In this document: positions 45,668 to 53,966 of the stretch, piece by piece
Layout of the letters: every line of letters begins with the position of its first letter
Position numbering within the stretch: position 1 is the first letter of the stretch
Assembly: GCF_017315985.1 (NCBI RefSeq)
Contig: NZ_JAFLVR010000002.1
Coordinates: 1-64,000, forward strand
Source: Candidatus Enterococcus murrayae
GTDB taxonomy: Bacteria; Bacillota; Bacilli; Lactobacillales; Enterococcaceae
DNA length: 64,000 nt
Direction of reading: 5' to 3'
Position numbers and translations under genes: made by a program
The notes under the pieces: generated by a model
Databases searched by the model: none
Told to the model about the DNA's origin: nothing
Seen by the model: the letters and a program-made list of their open reading frames with translations, nothing else

Positions 45668-46300
45668 ATGGTGAAACTAAATGTCAATCCAACTCGGATG
45701 GAACTCACACGGTTAAAAAAACAGCTGACAACTGCGAGTCGCGGTCATAAGCTTTTAAAGGATAAGCAGGACGAACTGATGCGCCGCTTTATATTGTTGG
45801 TCAAAAAGAACAATATCATGCGAGCAGAGGTTGAGGACGAGCTGCAACAAGCGATGAAGAATTTTTCGATTGCCGATGCATTGCTGAATGATAAGTACAT
45901 CGAGGAATTATTAGCTGTTCCTAAAGAACGAGTATCTCTTGATGTCATTGAAAAAGATGTGATGAGTGTCAAAGTTCCGATTATGAATTTTCAACATGAA
46001 TCGGAATTATCAGATGGTCCGTTAGAATATGGCTTCTTAAATTCCAATGATGATTTAGATCAGAGCATTCAGAAGTTTACAGAAGTGCTGCCTAAACTGT
46101 TGGAACTAACAGAAATCGAAAAAACGTGTCAATTGATGGCGAAAGAAATCGAAAAAACACGACGACGAGTGAACGCTTTAGAATACATGACGATTCCTCA
46201 GCTGGAAGAAACGATCTACTTCATTAAAATGAAGCTGGAAGAAAATGAACGTGCTGAAGTCACACGCATGATTAAAGTTAAAAATATGGGTACTACTTGA
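45668..46300 (+). CDS. ntpD: V-type ATPase central shaft subunit D
   Basis: The 210-residue protein is an antiparallel coiled coil (N- and C-terminal helices) that rotates inside the head. [16 protein letters not shown] and [18 protein letters not shown] are the conserved ends. The stop codon lies inside a strong terminator stem, so this is the last gene of the main ATPase transcript. Confidence 0.97.
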   Translation: MVKLNVNPTRMELTRLKKQLTTASRGHKLLKDKQDELMRRFILLVKKNNIMRAEVEDELQQAMKNFSIADALLNDKYIEELLAVPKERVSLDVIEKDVMSVKVPIMNFQHESELSDGPLEYGFLNSNDDLDQSIQKFTEVLPKLLELTEIEKTCQLMAKEIEKTRRRVNALEYMTIPQLEETIYFIKMKLEENERAEVTRMIKVKNMGTT

Positions 46301-46319
46301 GAAAGTAGTGCCTTTTTTT
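46289..46319 (+). terminator. Terminator between ntpD and ntpJ
   Basis: Arms GGTACTACTT and AAGTAGTGCC (one wobble) close a GAGA loop and are followed by seven T residues. The stem overlaps the ntpD stop. It would reduce ntpJ transcription relative to the ATPase subunits. Confidence 0.88.
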
Positions 46320-46333
46320 GAAGGTAGGAAATT

Positions 46334-47692
46334 ATGGATAAAGAAAAACACCGGCGATTAAAACTCTATCCTATTCAATTTATTGCATTAGGTTTTGGCG
46401 GAGTTATCTTGATTGGCAGCTTGTTGCTGACGCTGCCGATCTTTACAAACTCTGGTGAGGGAACATCTTTTATTGATGCGTTATTTACGGCAACTTCTGC
46501 TACTTGTGTGACAGGCCTGACCACATTAACGACGAATGAGCACTGGAATACTGGCGGTCAATTAGTAATACTTGGTCTAATAGAGGTTGGCGGCTTAGGG
46601 TTTATGATGATGCCATTCATCTTCTTTGCATTTATGAAGAAAAGGGTGGGACTTTTAACACGAATCATCTTGCAAGAGTCCTTAAATTTAGATAGCTTGT
46701 CGGGTGTTATGCGGCTGATGTTTTACATTTTTCGGTTTGCCTTTGGCTTCCAATTATTAGGAGCTATCTTATTGGCAATTGACTTTGTACCGACGTATGG
46801 AATTGCCAAGGGACTTTGGTATGCGATTTTTCATTCTATTTCCGCTTTTTGTAATGCTGGTTTTGATTTATTCGGAGATAGTTTAGTTGGCTTTCAAGAT
46901 AATGCCTACGTATTATTTGTGATTTCTGGATTAATCATTGCCGGCGGCTTGGGGTTTATTGTTTGGCAGGATCTGATGAATTTTCGCAAAACAAAGAAGC
47001 TCAGTTTACATAGTAAGCTGGCCTTAACTGTTTCAATCAGTTTATTAGTTATTGGGACATTGGTGTTTTATATATCAGAAAGCGGTGGACGCAACATCGT
47101 TGGAGATTCCTCTTCAATTGATCGTTTTGCGAATATGCTTTTTATGTCGGTAACTGCTAGAACAGCAGGATATTTCTCTGTTGATTATGGGAATGTCAGC
47201 CAAGCAGGTATCTTATTTACAATCGTCTTAATGTTTATCGGAGGTACACCGGGATCGACAGCTGGCGGACTAAAAACGACAACATTTGGTGTTCTGCTAG
47301 TTCAGACAATCTCTATGCTAAAGGGAAGAGAAAACGCAGAGGTTTTTCGACGGACGATTCGACCGTCAGTAGTTTCTCGCGCACTTACCTTGTTTTTTAT
47401 CACGTTAACCTCATGCATATTTGTGACAATGCTTATGTCGGTTACTGAAACATTGCCAAGATTTCGTGGGATAGAGTATCTTTTATTTGAGACCTTCTCC
47501 GCTTTCGGAACTGTTGGTTTAACGATGGGCCTGACGCCTAGCTTGACCCTTGCCGGGAAACTTTTGATTATCGGCTTAATGTATATTGGCAGGGTCGGCA
47601 TTTTAACGGTCGGCTTCTCATTAACGATGCGCCTAATGAAATCTAATAGCGGACACTATAAGCTGCCGGAAGAAAGTGTCATGATTGGATAA
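46334..47692 (+). CDS. ntpJ: K+ transporter NtpJ (Trk/Ktr family, KtrII)
   Basis: The 452-residue protein has four M1-P-M2 units. The selectivity-filter-like loops are TSATCVTGLTTL, SISAFCNAGFDLFGD, TARTAGYFSVD and FSAFGTVGLTMGLTPSL. In E. hirae this gene encodes a Na+-dependent K+ uptake system that works with, but does not require, the V-ATPase. GAAGGTAGG precedes the ATG. There is no ntpH between ntpD and this gene. Confidence 0.95.
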   Translation: MDKEKHRRLKLYPIQFIALGFGGVILIGSLLLTLPIFTNSGEGTSFIDALFTATSATCVTGLTTLTTNEHWNTGGQLVILGLIEVGGLGFMMMPFIFFAFMKKRVGLLTRIILQESLNLDSLSGVMRLMFYIFRFAFGFQLLGAILLAIDFVPTYGIAKGLWYAIFHSISAFCNAGFDLFGDSLVGFQDNAYVLFVISGLIIAGGLGFIVWQDLMNFRKTKKLSLHSKLALTVSISLLVIGTLVFYISESGGRNIVGDSSSIDRFANMLFMSVTARTAGYFSVDYGNVSQAGILFTIVLMFIGGTPGSTAGGLKTTTFGVLLVQTISMLKGRENAEVFRRTIRPSVVSRALTLFFITLTSCIFVTMLMSVTETLPRFRGIEYLLFETFSAFGTVGLTMGLTPSLTLAGKLLIIGLMYIGRVGILTVGFSLTMRLMKSNSGHYKLPEESVMIG

Positions 47693-47696
47693 GAAA

Positions 47697-47735
47697 ACCG
47701 CTCTTTAGAACGAAATCTAAAGAGCGGTATTTTTT
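47697..47735. terminator. Bidirectional terminator, ntpJ / glyoxalase
   Basis: The perfect 13-base arms ACCGCTCTTTAGA and TCTAAAGAGCGGT with a six-base loop and T tracts on both strands lie between convergent genes. Confidence 0.93.
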
Positions 47736-48102
47736 AACGAATAACTTCGATTTTATAGCCATCAGGGTCTGTGATGAAATAGTAAGAAGGATCTGTACCT
47801 GGCAAGCCCTTCATATCTGTTACATTGAATCCTTTTTCCTTGTGTTCACTGTGAAGCTTCTCAATATCTTCTGAGCGAACTGCGATATGGCCATAGCCAT
47901 CTCCTAAGTCATAAGCGGCATGATCATAATTGTACGTCAATTCTAATTCATAATCATCTCCTGGGAAAGTCAAATAAACCAAAGTGAATTTTGAATCAGG
48001 AAAATCGCGACGACGAGACTCTTCAAAACCGAATGCTTCTTGATAAAATTTTACTGATGCGTCCAAATCTTTTACCCGAACGCAAGTATGTGCCATTTTC
48101 AT
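47734..48102 (-). CDS. gloA: Lactoylglutathione lyase / glyoxalase I family protein
   Basis: The 122-residue VOC-fold protein begins MAHTCVRVKDLDASVKFYQEAFGF. The metal-ligand pattern of glyoxalase I is visible: His4/5 in MAHTC, Glu in YELELTYN, His in GYGHIAV and Glu in YKIEVIR. It detoxifies methylglyoxal with a thiol cofactor. ATG behind AGGAGG with 10-base spacing; an ATG two codons later is possible. It carries its own terminator shared with ntpJ. Confidence 0.92.
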   Translation of the reverse strand: MKMAHTCVRVKDLDASVKFYQEAFGFEESRRRDFPDSKFTLVYLTFPGDDYELELTYNYDHAAYDLGDGYGHIAVRSEDIEKLHSEHKEKGFNVTDMKGLPGTDPSYYFITDPDGYKIEVIR

Positions 48103-48239
48103 AAATAAGTAACCTCCTAATTATTCATACATTTATGATAACATAAAAAATGAAATGACAAGCTTTTATGCTCAGCGGTTGTTTATGAGTTTTTTTTAAT
48201 GTAAACTAATTGGTAAATACATTTTGCAGGAGGCCACGA

Positions 48240-48680
48240 ATGATCCCAGTATTTGGCGTAAAGGAAGCCGAAAAAAATTATCAAGCGCGTTATGCAGCTT
48301 ATGCGATTTTAATGAATGAGGATGAGAAAATCGCACTCATACAAGCTCCTAATGGTGCATTCTTTTTACCTGGAGGAGAAATTGAAGGAAATGAAACGAA
48401 GGAAGAGGCTATTGAGCGAGAAATGCTCGAAGAACTAGGCTTTGAAATTGTTCTATCGGATTACTTAGGGCAGGCGGATGAATATTTTTATTCACGTCAT
48501 CGGGCCACCTTTTTTTATAACCCAGGCTATTTTTATTCTGCCAAAAGCTGGGAGAAGGTTTCTGAACCATTGGAAGAAGGAAATCACAGTCTCTGGGAAT
48601 CGCCGCAAGCAGCAATCAATTTACTGAAGCGCGGCAGTCATAAATGGGCTGTAGAGGAATGGTTGAATAAAAGGGACTAG
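48240..48680 (+). CDS. Nudix hydrolase
   Basis: The 146-residue protein has the complete Nudix box GGEIEGNETKEEAIEREMLE plus ELGF (G-x5-E-x7-REUxEExGU). The N-terminus IPVFGVKEAEKNYQARYAAYAILMNEDEKIALIQ forms the first sheet. ATG at 48240 lies 5 bases behind GCAGGAGG, so the frame extension to 48210 is not used. Substrate is likely a nucleoside diphosphate derivative, not specified. Confidence 0.92.
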   Translation: MIPVFGVKEAEKNYQARYAAYAILMNEDEKIALIQAPNGAFFLPGGEIEGNETKEEAIEREMLEELGFEIVLSDYLGQADEYFYSRHRATFFYNPGYFYSAKSWEKVSEPLEEGNHSLWESPQAAINLLKRGSHKWAVEEWLNKRD

Positions 48681-48712
48681 CCAAAAGACTCTTGAGCAAT
48701 TAATCAGAATAA

Positions 48713-48765
48713 AAGCCGAACGACTTTTCTGTTATCATCAGTGATAGCATAAGGTCGTTTGGCTT
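48713..48765. terminator. Large hairpin between Nudix and HD-domain genes
   Basis: Arms AAGCCGAACGACTT and AAGGTCGTTTGGCTT close a long stem with an inner TATCA/TGATA helix. It lies between convergent genes and probably terminates both. Confidence 0.7.
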
Positions 48766-48805
48766 CTTTGTTGTTGGGATTTTGGATTTACTCAGCTGTT
48801 CTTCT

Positions 48806-50155
48806 TTATTCCTCTAGTGCCCCATTACGGATATGTTTAGAAAAGGCTTGATAATAGTCATCAAACAGGTCTGAATTTTTGCTGTCCTGCTGGGTCATTT
48901 CTTTTGGATAATAAAAACGAACATCTCCTTGTCCTTGACCTGTTAGTGCGGAAACCAATTGACTGGCTTTTGACAGTTCAATCAAGGTTCCATCTTTTTG
49001 CATCAGCTCAATCTGTGTCCGATGGCTTCCTTTTTCAGGATGGTAAAGGTCATAAGGCAGATCATAGCTTGAGTTGATAGCTGTATAGTAACGAGGATTG
49101 AAGCCCGCTTTTTCTACTAAGGTTTTCATTTCGAGAAGCAATGGATTTTCGCTGGAATCAACCGTGATTGATTTTAATGGTTTGCGATTTAAAAAACGAT
49201 AAGCTAAATCACTTAAGATCAAGTCTTGCTCGTCCATCCATTGAGCAAAATAGGTATTTAATACACCATCATCCAGTTTTAAATAATTCTCTAGTGAAAA
49301 ATCCTGTTTTAAAAATGGAATCAAAAATTGCGAATGGAACGTGAAAATTTCCGCATCTTCCTGATACAATTCATGCGCACGATCCAGTAGATGTTCGAGC
49401 AGTACTTCCATCGCTCGAGAAACTGGATGGAAATAGACTTGAACATACATTTGATAGCGACTGACGATATAGTCCTCTACAGCGTGCATGCCATTCATAG
49501 AAAAGGCGATCCCGCCTTCATAGGGACGGATCACTCGTAAAATCCGTGTTAAATCAAAAGTACCGTATTCAGTCCCAGTGTAGTAGGCATCTCGCAACAA
49601 ATAATCCATTCGATCAGCATCAATCTGACTAGAGATCATCTGAACGACTTGCGGATTTTCATAGGTTTTAGTAATTACGCTGGCTACTTTTTCAGGGAAT
49701 CCCGCTTCGACATTATTTAGAATTTGGAATACTTCTGTTTCAGGTGAGGTGATAATTGCTACCGTGAGAGCCTCATGATCCGTATGAAAGATATGTTCAA
49801 ATGTGTGAGAATAGGGACCATGGCCAACATCATGCAGCAATGCTGCGCATAAAGCCACTAGGCGATGAGCGTCATCCCAACCATCTTTCCCATATTTTTC
49901 CTTGGAATAATTTCGCTGGAAAATATCACAGATTCGACGTGTAATATCATAGACACCAAGAGAATGAGAAAAACGGCTGTGCTCTGCTCCGTGAAAGGTA
50001 TACGAAGTAGTTCCGAGCTGTTTGATGCGCCGCAGACGCTGAACTTCTTTTGAATTAATTAAATCCAAAATAACTTGATGCTGTACGTGAATATAGTTAT
50101 GAACCGGATCACGGAAAACTTTTTCCAGCGGAAGCATTTGATATTTATAAGTCAT
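48806..50155 (-). CDS. HD-domain dNTP triphosphohydrolase (EF1143-like)
   Basis: The 449-residue protein closely resembles E. faecalis EF1143, a structurally characterised tetrameric dNTPase. The signature region is VFRDPVHNYIHVQHQVILDLI. Metal ligands H...HD...D appear in HSRFSHSLGVYDITRRI, LLHDVGHGPYSHTFEHIF and SSQIDADRMDYLLRDAYYTG. It hydrolyses dNTPs to deoxynucleoside and triphosphate, controlling nucleotide pools. The start overlaps the end of the upstream lipL gene by 11 bases, forming a two-gene operon. Confidence 0.94.
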   Translation of the reverse strand: MTYKYQMLPLEKVFRDPVHNYIHVQHQVILDLINSKEVQRLRRIKQLGTTSYTFHGAEHSRFSHSLGVYDITRRICDIFQRNYSKEKYGKDGWDDAHRLVALCAALLHDVGHGPYSHTFEHIFHTDHEALTVAIITSPETEVFQILNNVEAGFPEKVASVITKTYENPQVVQMISSQIDADRMDYLLRDAYYTGTEYGTFDLTRILRVIRPYEGGIAFSMNGMHAVEDYIVSRYQMYVQVYFHPVSRAMEVLLEHLLDRAHELYQEDAEIFTFHSQFLIPFLKQDFSLENYLKLDDGVLNTYFAQWMDEQDLILSDLAYRFLNRKPLKSITVDSSENPLLLEMKTLVEKAGFNPRYYTAINSSYDLPYDLYHPEKGSHRTQIELMQKDGTLIELSKASQLVSALTGQGQGDVRFYYPKEMTQQDSKNSDLFDDYYQAFSKHIRNGALEE

Positions 50156-50954
50156 GGAAAACCTCCTGAATGATTAAATTACGCTGCTGGATGTTTTTAA
50201 TGCGGCGTTGGTATTCTTCTAATTGATAGAAGTTTGCTAGAAACTCTGTTTGGTCATTATGAGGCATCGTTTGCAAAAGCTCTTTTTTTACTGCATTGAT
50301 TGATACGTCATGTGAAGTGATATCATTCAAGGTTGTCATGCTAGCAGGATTAACGGGGGGATAATCTACGCCAAACTGTTCCTTCAAGCCCTTTTGATAG
50401 TAGGTACGAACAAGTTCCCCTCGAAAATTTTGATCACCATTGACGCTAAGATACATCATAATCGCTACACCGTCTTTTACGCGACGTTGGGCGATGCCAG
50501 CTATCTTTTTCCCGTTAACAGAGAGATCATATTTTCCTGGACAATAGGAATCAGAGACTTCTCCAACTTCTAACCCCAATTTTCCCCAGCTCGTTTGTGC
50601 TAACCAGTCTACCATTGCTTCGTACCCATCATCGATTGATAAGGTGGAAAGGGTGTCTTTGGGAAGAATCAACGAAACATTTAATATGCCAGAATCACTT
50701 ACGACTCCTAGACCCCCTGCATTTCGCAAAAGTAAATGATAGTTTTCTTTTCGAACAGCTTGTAATGCCTCAGCAAAATAAGTGACACGACTGTCCTTCA
50801 TTCCCAGTATCAGGGTTTGCGGCAATTGCCAAAAATGAATGATCGGCTGCTGCTGCTCACCGCTAAATTCTGTCAACACATCAGTCAACGCGAAGGGGGT
50901 AAATAATTCACTTTCATCAAGCATCTCTTGGTCAAAAAGCAATGCTTCTCTCAT
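50145..50954 (-). CDS. lipL: LipL-type octanoyl-[GcvH]:protein N-octanoyltransferase
   Basis: The 269-residue protein of the lipoate ligase fold carries SYCPGKYDLSVNGKKIAGIAQ, with Cys138 as likely nucleophile and Lys150 in the adenylate or acyl pocket. LLLRNAGGLGVVSDSGILN is the typical lipoyl-binding loop. The cysteine identifies LipL (YwfL), which moves octanoyl or lipoyl groups between GcvH and 2-oxoacid dehydrogenases, rather than an ATP-dependent ligase. ATG start behind AGGAAGAT. Pairing with the HD gene resembles the Bacillus ywfO-lipL neighbourhood. Confidence 0.88.
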   Translation of the reverse strand: MREALLFDQEMLDESELFTPFALTDVLTEFSGEQQQPIIHFWQLPQTLILGMKDSRVTYFAEALQAVRKENYHLLLRNAGGLGVVSDSGILNVSLILPKDTLSTLSIDDGYEAMVDWLAQTSWGKLGLEVGEVSDSYCPGKYDLSVNGKKIAGIAQRRVKDGVAIMMYLSVNGDQNFRGELVRTYYQKGLKEQFGVDYPPVNPASMTTLNDITSHDVSINAVKKELLQTMPHNDQTEFLANFYQLEEYQRRIKNIQQRNLIIQEVFHDL

Positions 50955-51099
50955 CTAATCTTCCTCTCGTTCCTTGCTTTCTCTTCCTATTATAAACAAA
51001 AATAGTCAAAGCAAGTAATTAAGTGTCTCAAAAAAGCAGAAGTAGTTGACAAAAAAGAGAAAACCGTCAAAAATAAATAATGGAAGGAGTGGAAGCTCT

Positions 51100-51534
51100 G
51101 TGAATATAAATGAAGGCATTCCCGCAAAAATAAACGTTCAAACGAAGGTTACTCAAAACAATGAAACAGAGGACTTCGTATTTGATCTCCCAGGTCAAGT
51201 CGTCAAAATGGGAGATACCCTGTACATTCGCTACAAAGAAATCCAGCCAGATGGACAAGAAGTTCCAGTCACAGTGAAGGTGACACCTGATTCACAGGTC
51301 CAACTAATTCGCTCCGGTGAAGCACGGATGCGGATGCGTTTTGCTTATCGTGAAAAACTAGAGACTAGTTATAAAACGCCATTTGGAATCTTTATGATCT
51401 CGACGTATGCTAAAAACCTCCATGTAAGTTTGAAAGATCGTCCGTTTTCAGGAATGATCACCATTGATTACGCACTTTATATGAAAGAGGAAAAAGTTGG
51501 CGACTATCATATGGTGCTAGAATTTACGACTTAA
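51100..51534 (+). CDS. DUF1934 (YwiB-like) beta-barrel protein
   Basis: The 144-residue protein has alternating beta strands (IPAKINVQTKVTQNNETEDFVF, then DTLYIRYKEIQPDGQEVPVTVKV, then RMRFAYREKLETSYKTPFG) matching YwiB. The GTG at 51100 lies 10 bases behind GGAAGGAG. The longer frame from 51046 starts at TTGACA, which is more likely a -35 box. Family function is unknown; it often precedes rpoE or argS. Confidence 0.85.
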   Translation: MNINEGIPAKINVQTKVTQNNETEDFVFDLPGQVVKMGDTLYIRYKEIQPDGQEVPVTVKVTPDSQVQLIRSGEARMRMRFAYREKLETSYKTPFGIFMISTYAKNLHVSLKDRPFSGMITIDYALYMKEEKVGDYHMVLEFTT

Positions 51535-51607
51535 GTATAAGAAAGGTTTGCTTTTTAGCGCTTGATTTTGTATGATAAGGAGTAGACTTTGAAAGGACGT
51601 GTCATAC

Positions 51608-52216
51608 TTGGAACTTAGTATTTTTGATGGTTTGAACAAAGATGAATTATCAATGATTGAAGTGGCACACGCAATTCTGGAAGAACGCAAAGATGTAATG
51701 GATTTTTCGGATCTAGTGAATCAAATCCAAAACTACCTTGGCAAATCAGACAGTGAGATTCGTGATGCATTAGCACAATTTTATACCGATTTGAATATTG
51801 ATGGAAGTTTTATTTCTCTTGGCGATAATCGCTGGGGATTACGTTCATGGTATGCAATCGATTCAATCGATGAAGAGGTAAACCATGGCTTAGAAGATGA
51901 AGAAGAAGACAAACCACGTCGTAAGAAACGTAAGAAAGTCAATGCCTTCATTAATGATGATGAAGATGCTATCGACTACAATGACGATGATCCGGAAGAT
52001 ACGGATCTGCTCGCTGACGACGATGATGATGAAATCGATGATGATGACGACGATGATGATGACGACGAAATCGCAGCATACAACTCTGATTTACAAGAAA
52101 TCGGTGCGGATACGAGTGAAGATGACGAAGAGGTAGTCCCAGGCGGAATCGAAGATGATTTAAGTGTGATCGATGACGACGATGAATTTGATGAAGAAGA
52201 GGACGAAGAAGAATAG
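51608..52216 (+). CDS. rpoE: DNA-directed RNA polymerase delta subunit RpoE
   Basis: The 202-residue protein has a folded N-terminal domain (1-90). [27 protein letters not shown] and [21 protein letters not shown] are the delta-subunit core. A C-terminal half of almost pure Asp and Glu with a short basic patch ([10 protein letters not shown]) near residue 107 follows. Delta increases polymerase recycling and promoter selectivity. TTG at 51608, 9-11 bases behind GAAAGGAC, gives the family-like start [11 protein letters not shown]; the GTG at 51599 nearly touches that site. Confidence 0.93.
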   Translation: MELSIFDGLNKDELSMIEVAHAILEERKDVMDFSDLVNQIQNYLGKSDSEIRDALAQFYTDLNIDGSFISLGDNRWGLRSWYAIDSIDEEVNHGLEDEEEDKPRRKKRKKVNAFINDDEDAIDYNDDDPEDTDLLADDDDDEIDDDDDDDDDDEIAAYNSDLQEIGADTSEDDEEVVPGGIEDDLSVIDDDDEFDEEEDEEE

Positions 52217-52240
52217 ATCAGTTTGATCTATTCTTTTCTT
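52209..52240 (+). terminator. Terminator after rpoE
   Basis: Arms AAGAATAGATCA and TGATCTATTCTT around GTT, overlapping the stop codon, then TTCTTTT. Confidence 0.88.
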
Positions 52241-52420
52241 TTGTCCTTTTTTTGTTAAGAACGCTGAATGTACAGCGATTGTTATGTGGCCAATGGATGC
52301 TTAAAAAAATAAATGAATCTGTAAGGTCTATCTTAGTTTGAAATTCACAAGCGCTTCCTTTGATTCTTATCTAAAAAAAACGATAGTATGATTTTAGATA
52401 GAAATAGGAAGGGGATCACT

Positions 52421-53680
52421 ATGAAAGAAGTACCAGAAATCAAAATCAAATTAACCCATGTACCAGAACGTTTAGAAGAGGGCTATCTGCTGTTGTCAGA
52501 ATTACGCAAGGAAGCAGATGCACCAGTGGTTAAAGCCCATCTGTTGAACAAAGAAGTGATAGCCGTTTATGGGAAAGAAGCAGCTAAGAAATTCTATAAT
52601 CCGCAAAATTTCAAAAGAGCGGGGGCAATGCCCAAAATTGTTTTAAAAACACTGTTTGGAGAAGACGGTGTACAAACCTTGGATGGTAAAGCACATGAGC
52701 ATAGGAAATCCATTTTCATGGAGCTAATGACGCCAAAACGAATGGCCGACTATCATCGAATTTTGGATAAAAATTTGACACAAAAAATGGATCAGCAGCA
52801 CGGTGAGTTTGAACTGTTTGATTTATCTAAGGATGTTTTATTCCGCTCCATTTGCGAATGGGCTGGTATTGATCTGACAGAAATGAATCAGGAGGAGATT
52901 GATCGATTAGCAGAATATCAGATTTCAATGATTAGTTCTGCCGTTACGAATCCTGCGACACATGTTAAGGGAATAGAAAATCGTAAGAAGTCAGAAAAGT
53001 GGGCGCAATCGCTGATTGAAAATGCTCGGATAAATCCGGCATCTGAAAAAGAGGAAACCGCGCTGTACGCTTTTGCGAAGGCAGCAGATGATGACGGAGA
53101 GCTTCTGCCGATTGAAGTGGCTGCAGTCGAATTGTTGAATGTGATTCGACCAACCGTTGCTTTGACTGTTTGGATCGCCTTGATGGGGCACGCTCTTTTC
53201 AGCAGACCGGATATCTATCAAAGATTGCATGCGGAGTTTAATAAACTGCAGGATTCATTTATTCAGGAAATGCGACGCTATTACCCGTTCTTCCCGATGC
53301 TTCCGGGTTTTGCGAAGCAAGACGTTGAGATTGACGGTTACTTGATTCCTAAAGACAGCTGGGTAGTACTGGATCTTTACGGAACAAATCATGACGAGAG
53401 AACAATTGAGACACCAGAGGTTTTCCGAATCTCACGTTACCTTGGTAAGGAAAAACACATTTCCTATGAAGAGGAATATGAAATGATCGCGCAAGGTGGC
53501 GGAAAATTTGAAGCTATGCATCGTTGTGCAGGTGAGTGGATTACATTGCATACTTTACGCGTCTTTTCTGATCAGTTAGTTAATAAATATCAATTTTCTG
53601 TACCGGAACAAGATTGGGAGATTCCAATGAATCAATTTCCAACATATCCGAATAGCAAAGCAGTGCTAGTTAAGAATTAA
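52421..53680 (+). CDS. CYP152 family cytochrome P450 (fatty-acid peroxygenase)
   Basis: The 419-residue P450 aligns throughout with Bacillus P450-BSbeta (CYP152A1). The helix-I Arg-Pro that holds the fatty-acid carboxylate is Arg243-Pro244 (LLNVIRPTVALT), replacing the usual acid-alcohol pair. The ExxR is in IQEMRRYYPF and the heme Cys is Cys369 in AMHRCAGEW. Residue 85 is Gln (DGVQTLDGK), as in the hydroxylase BSbeta, not His as in the decarboxylase OleT. It should therefore use H2O2 to hydroxylate fatty acids without redox partners. ATG at 52421 lies 9 bases behind AGGAAGGGG. Unusual in enterococci. Confidence 0.95.
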   Translation: MKEVPEIKIKLTHVPERLEEGYLLLSELRKEADAPVVKAHLLNKEVIAVYGKEAAKKFYNPQNFKRAGAMPKIVLKTLFGEDGVQTLDGKAHEHRKSIFMELMTPKRMADYHRILDKNLTQKMDQQHGEFELFDLSKDVLFRSICEWAGIDLTEMNQEEIDRLAEYQISMISSAVTNPATHVKGIENRKKSEKWAQSLIENARINPASEKEETALYAFAKAADDDGELLPIEVAAVELLNVIRPTVALTVWIALMGHALFSRPDIYQRLHAEFNKLQDSFIQEMRRYYPFFPMLPGFAKQDVEIDGYLIPKDSWVVLDLYGTNHDERTIETPEVFRISRYLGKEKHISYEEEYEMIAQGGGKFEAMHRCAGEWITLHTLRVFSDQLVNKYQFSVPEQDWEIPMNQFPTYPNSKAVLVKN

Positions 53681-53689
53681 ACAAGAAAG

Positions 53690-53728
53690 ACCTCTCTTAG
53701 TAGGGAAAACCCTACTGGAGAGGTTTTT
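53690..53728 (+). terminator. Terminator after P450 gene
   Basis: Arms ACCTCTCTTAGTAGGG and CCCTACTGGAGAGGT with a TT/GG internal mismatch close an AAAA loop and are followed by five T residues. A weathered version of this hairpin also follows the decayed P450 fragment near 63446. Confidence 0.9.
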
Positions 53729-53966
53729 ACTAAATTAAAAAGCAAATCAGTAAACAAAACACTGTTATCTCTATTAGTGTTAGATTGGCATCTACATAGA
53801 GTGAATAAAAACAAACTAAGATGTTCTAGCAATCAAAAGTATTTGAACATTTCAACAATCATCAATACTTCATACCATGAAAACAACAGGTAGTAATTAC
53901 TGTTTACAGATATCAGGACCTAACCGATTCAGCACAGATGCAGTTTAAAATTCCTAGATTTTGAAT

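Noticed and set aside
51897-52136. Met/Thr-rich frame inside rpoE
   Set aside because: It is a shifted reading of the GAT/GAC repeats that encode the acidic tail of the delta subunit.
51950-52215. GAT/GAC repeat tract as a DNA repeat element or CRISPR-like array
   Set aside because: Low-complexity coding sequence for an Asp/Glu tail that is typical of RpoE; no regular repeat-spacer pattern.
52347-52360. AAGCGCTT core upstream of the P450 gene as a cre site
   Set aside because: Outside the central bases the flanks fail the consensus at several positions.
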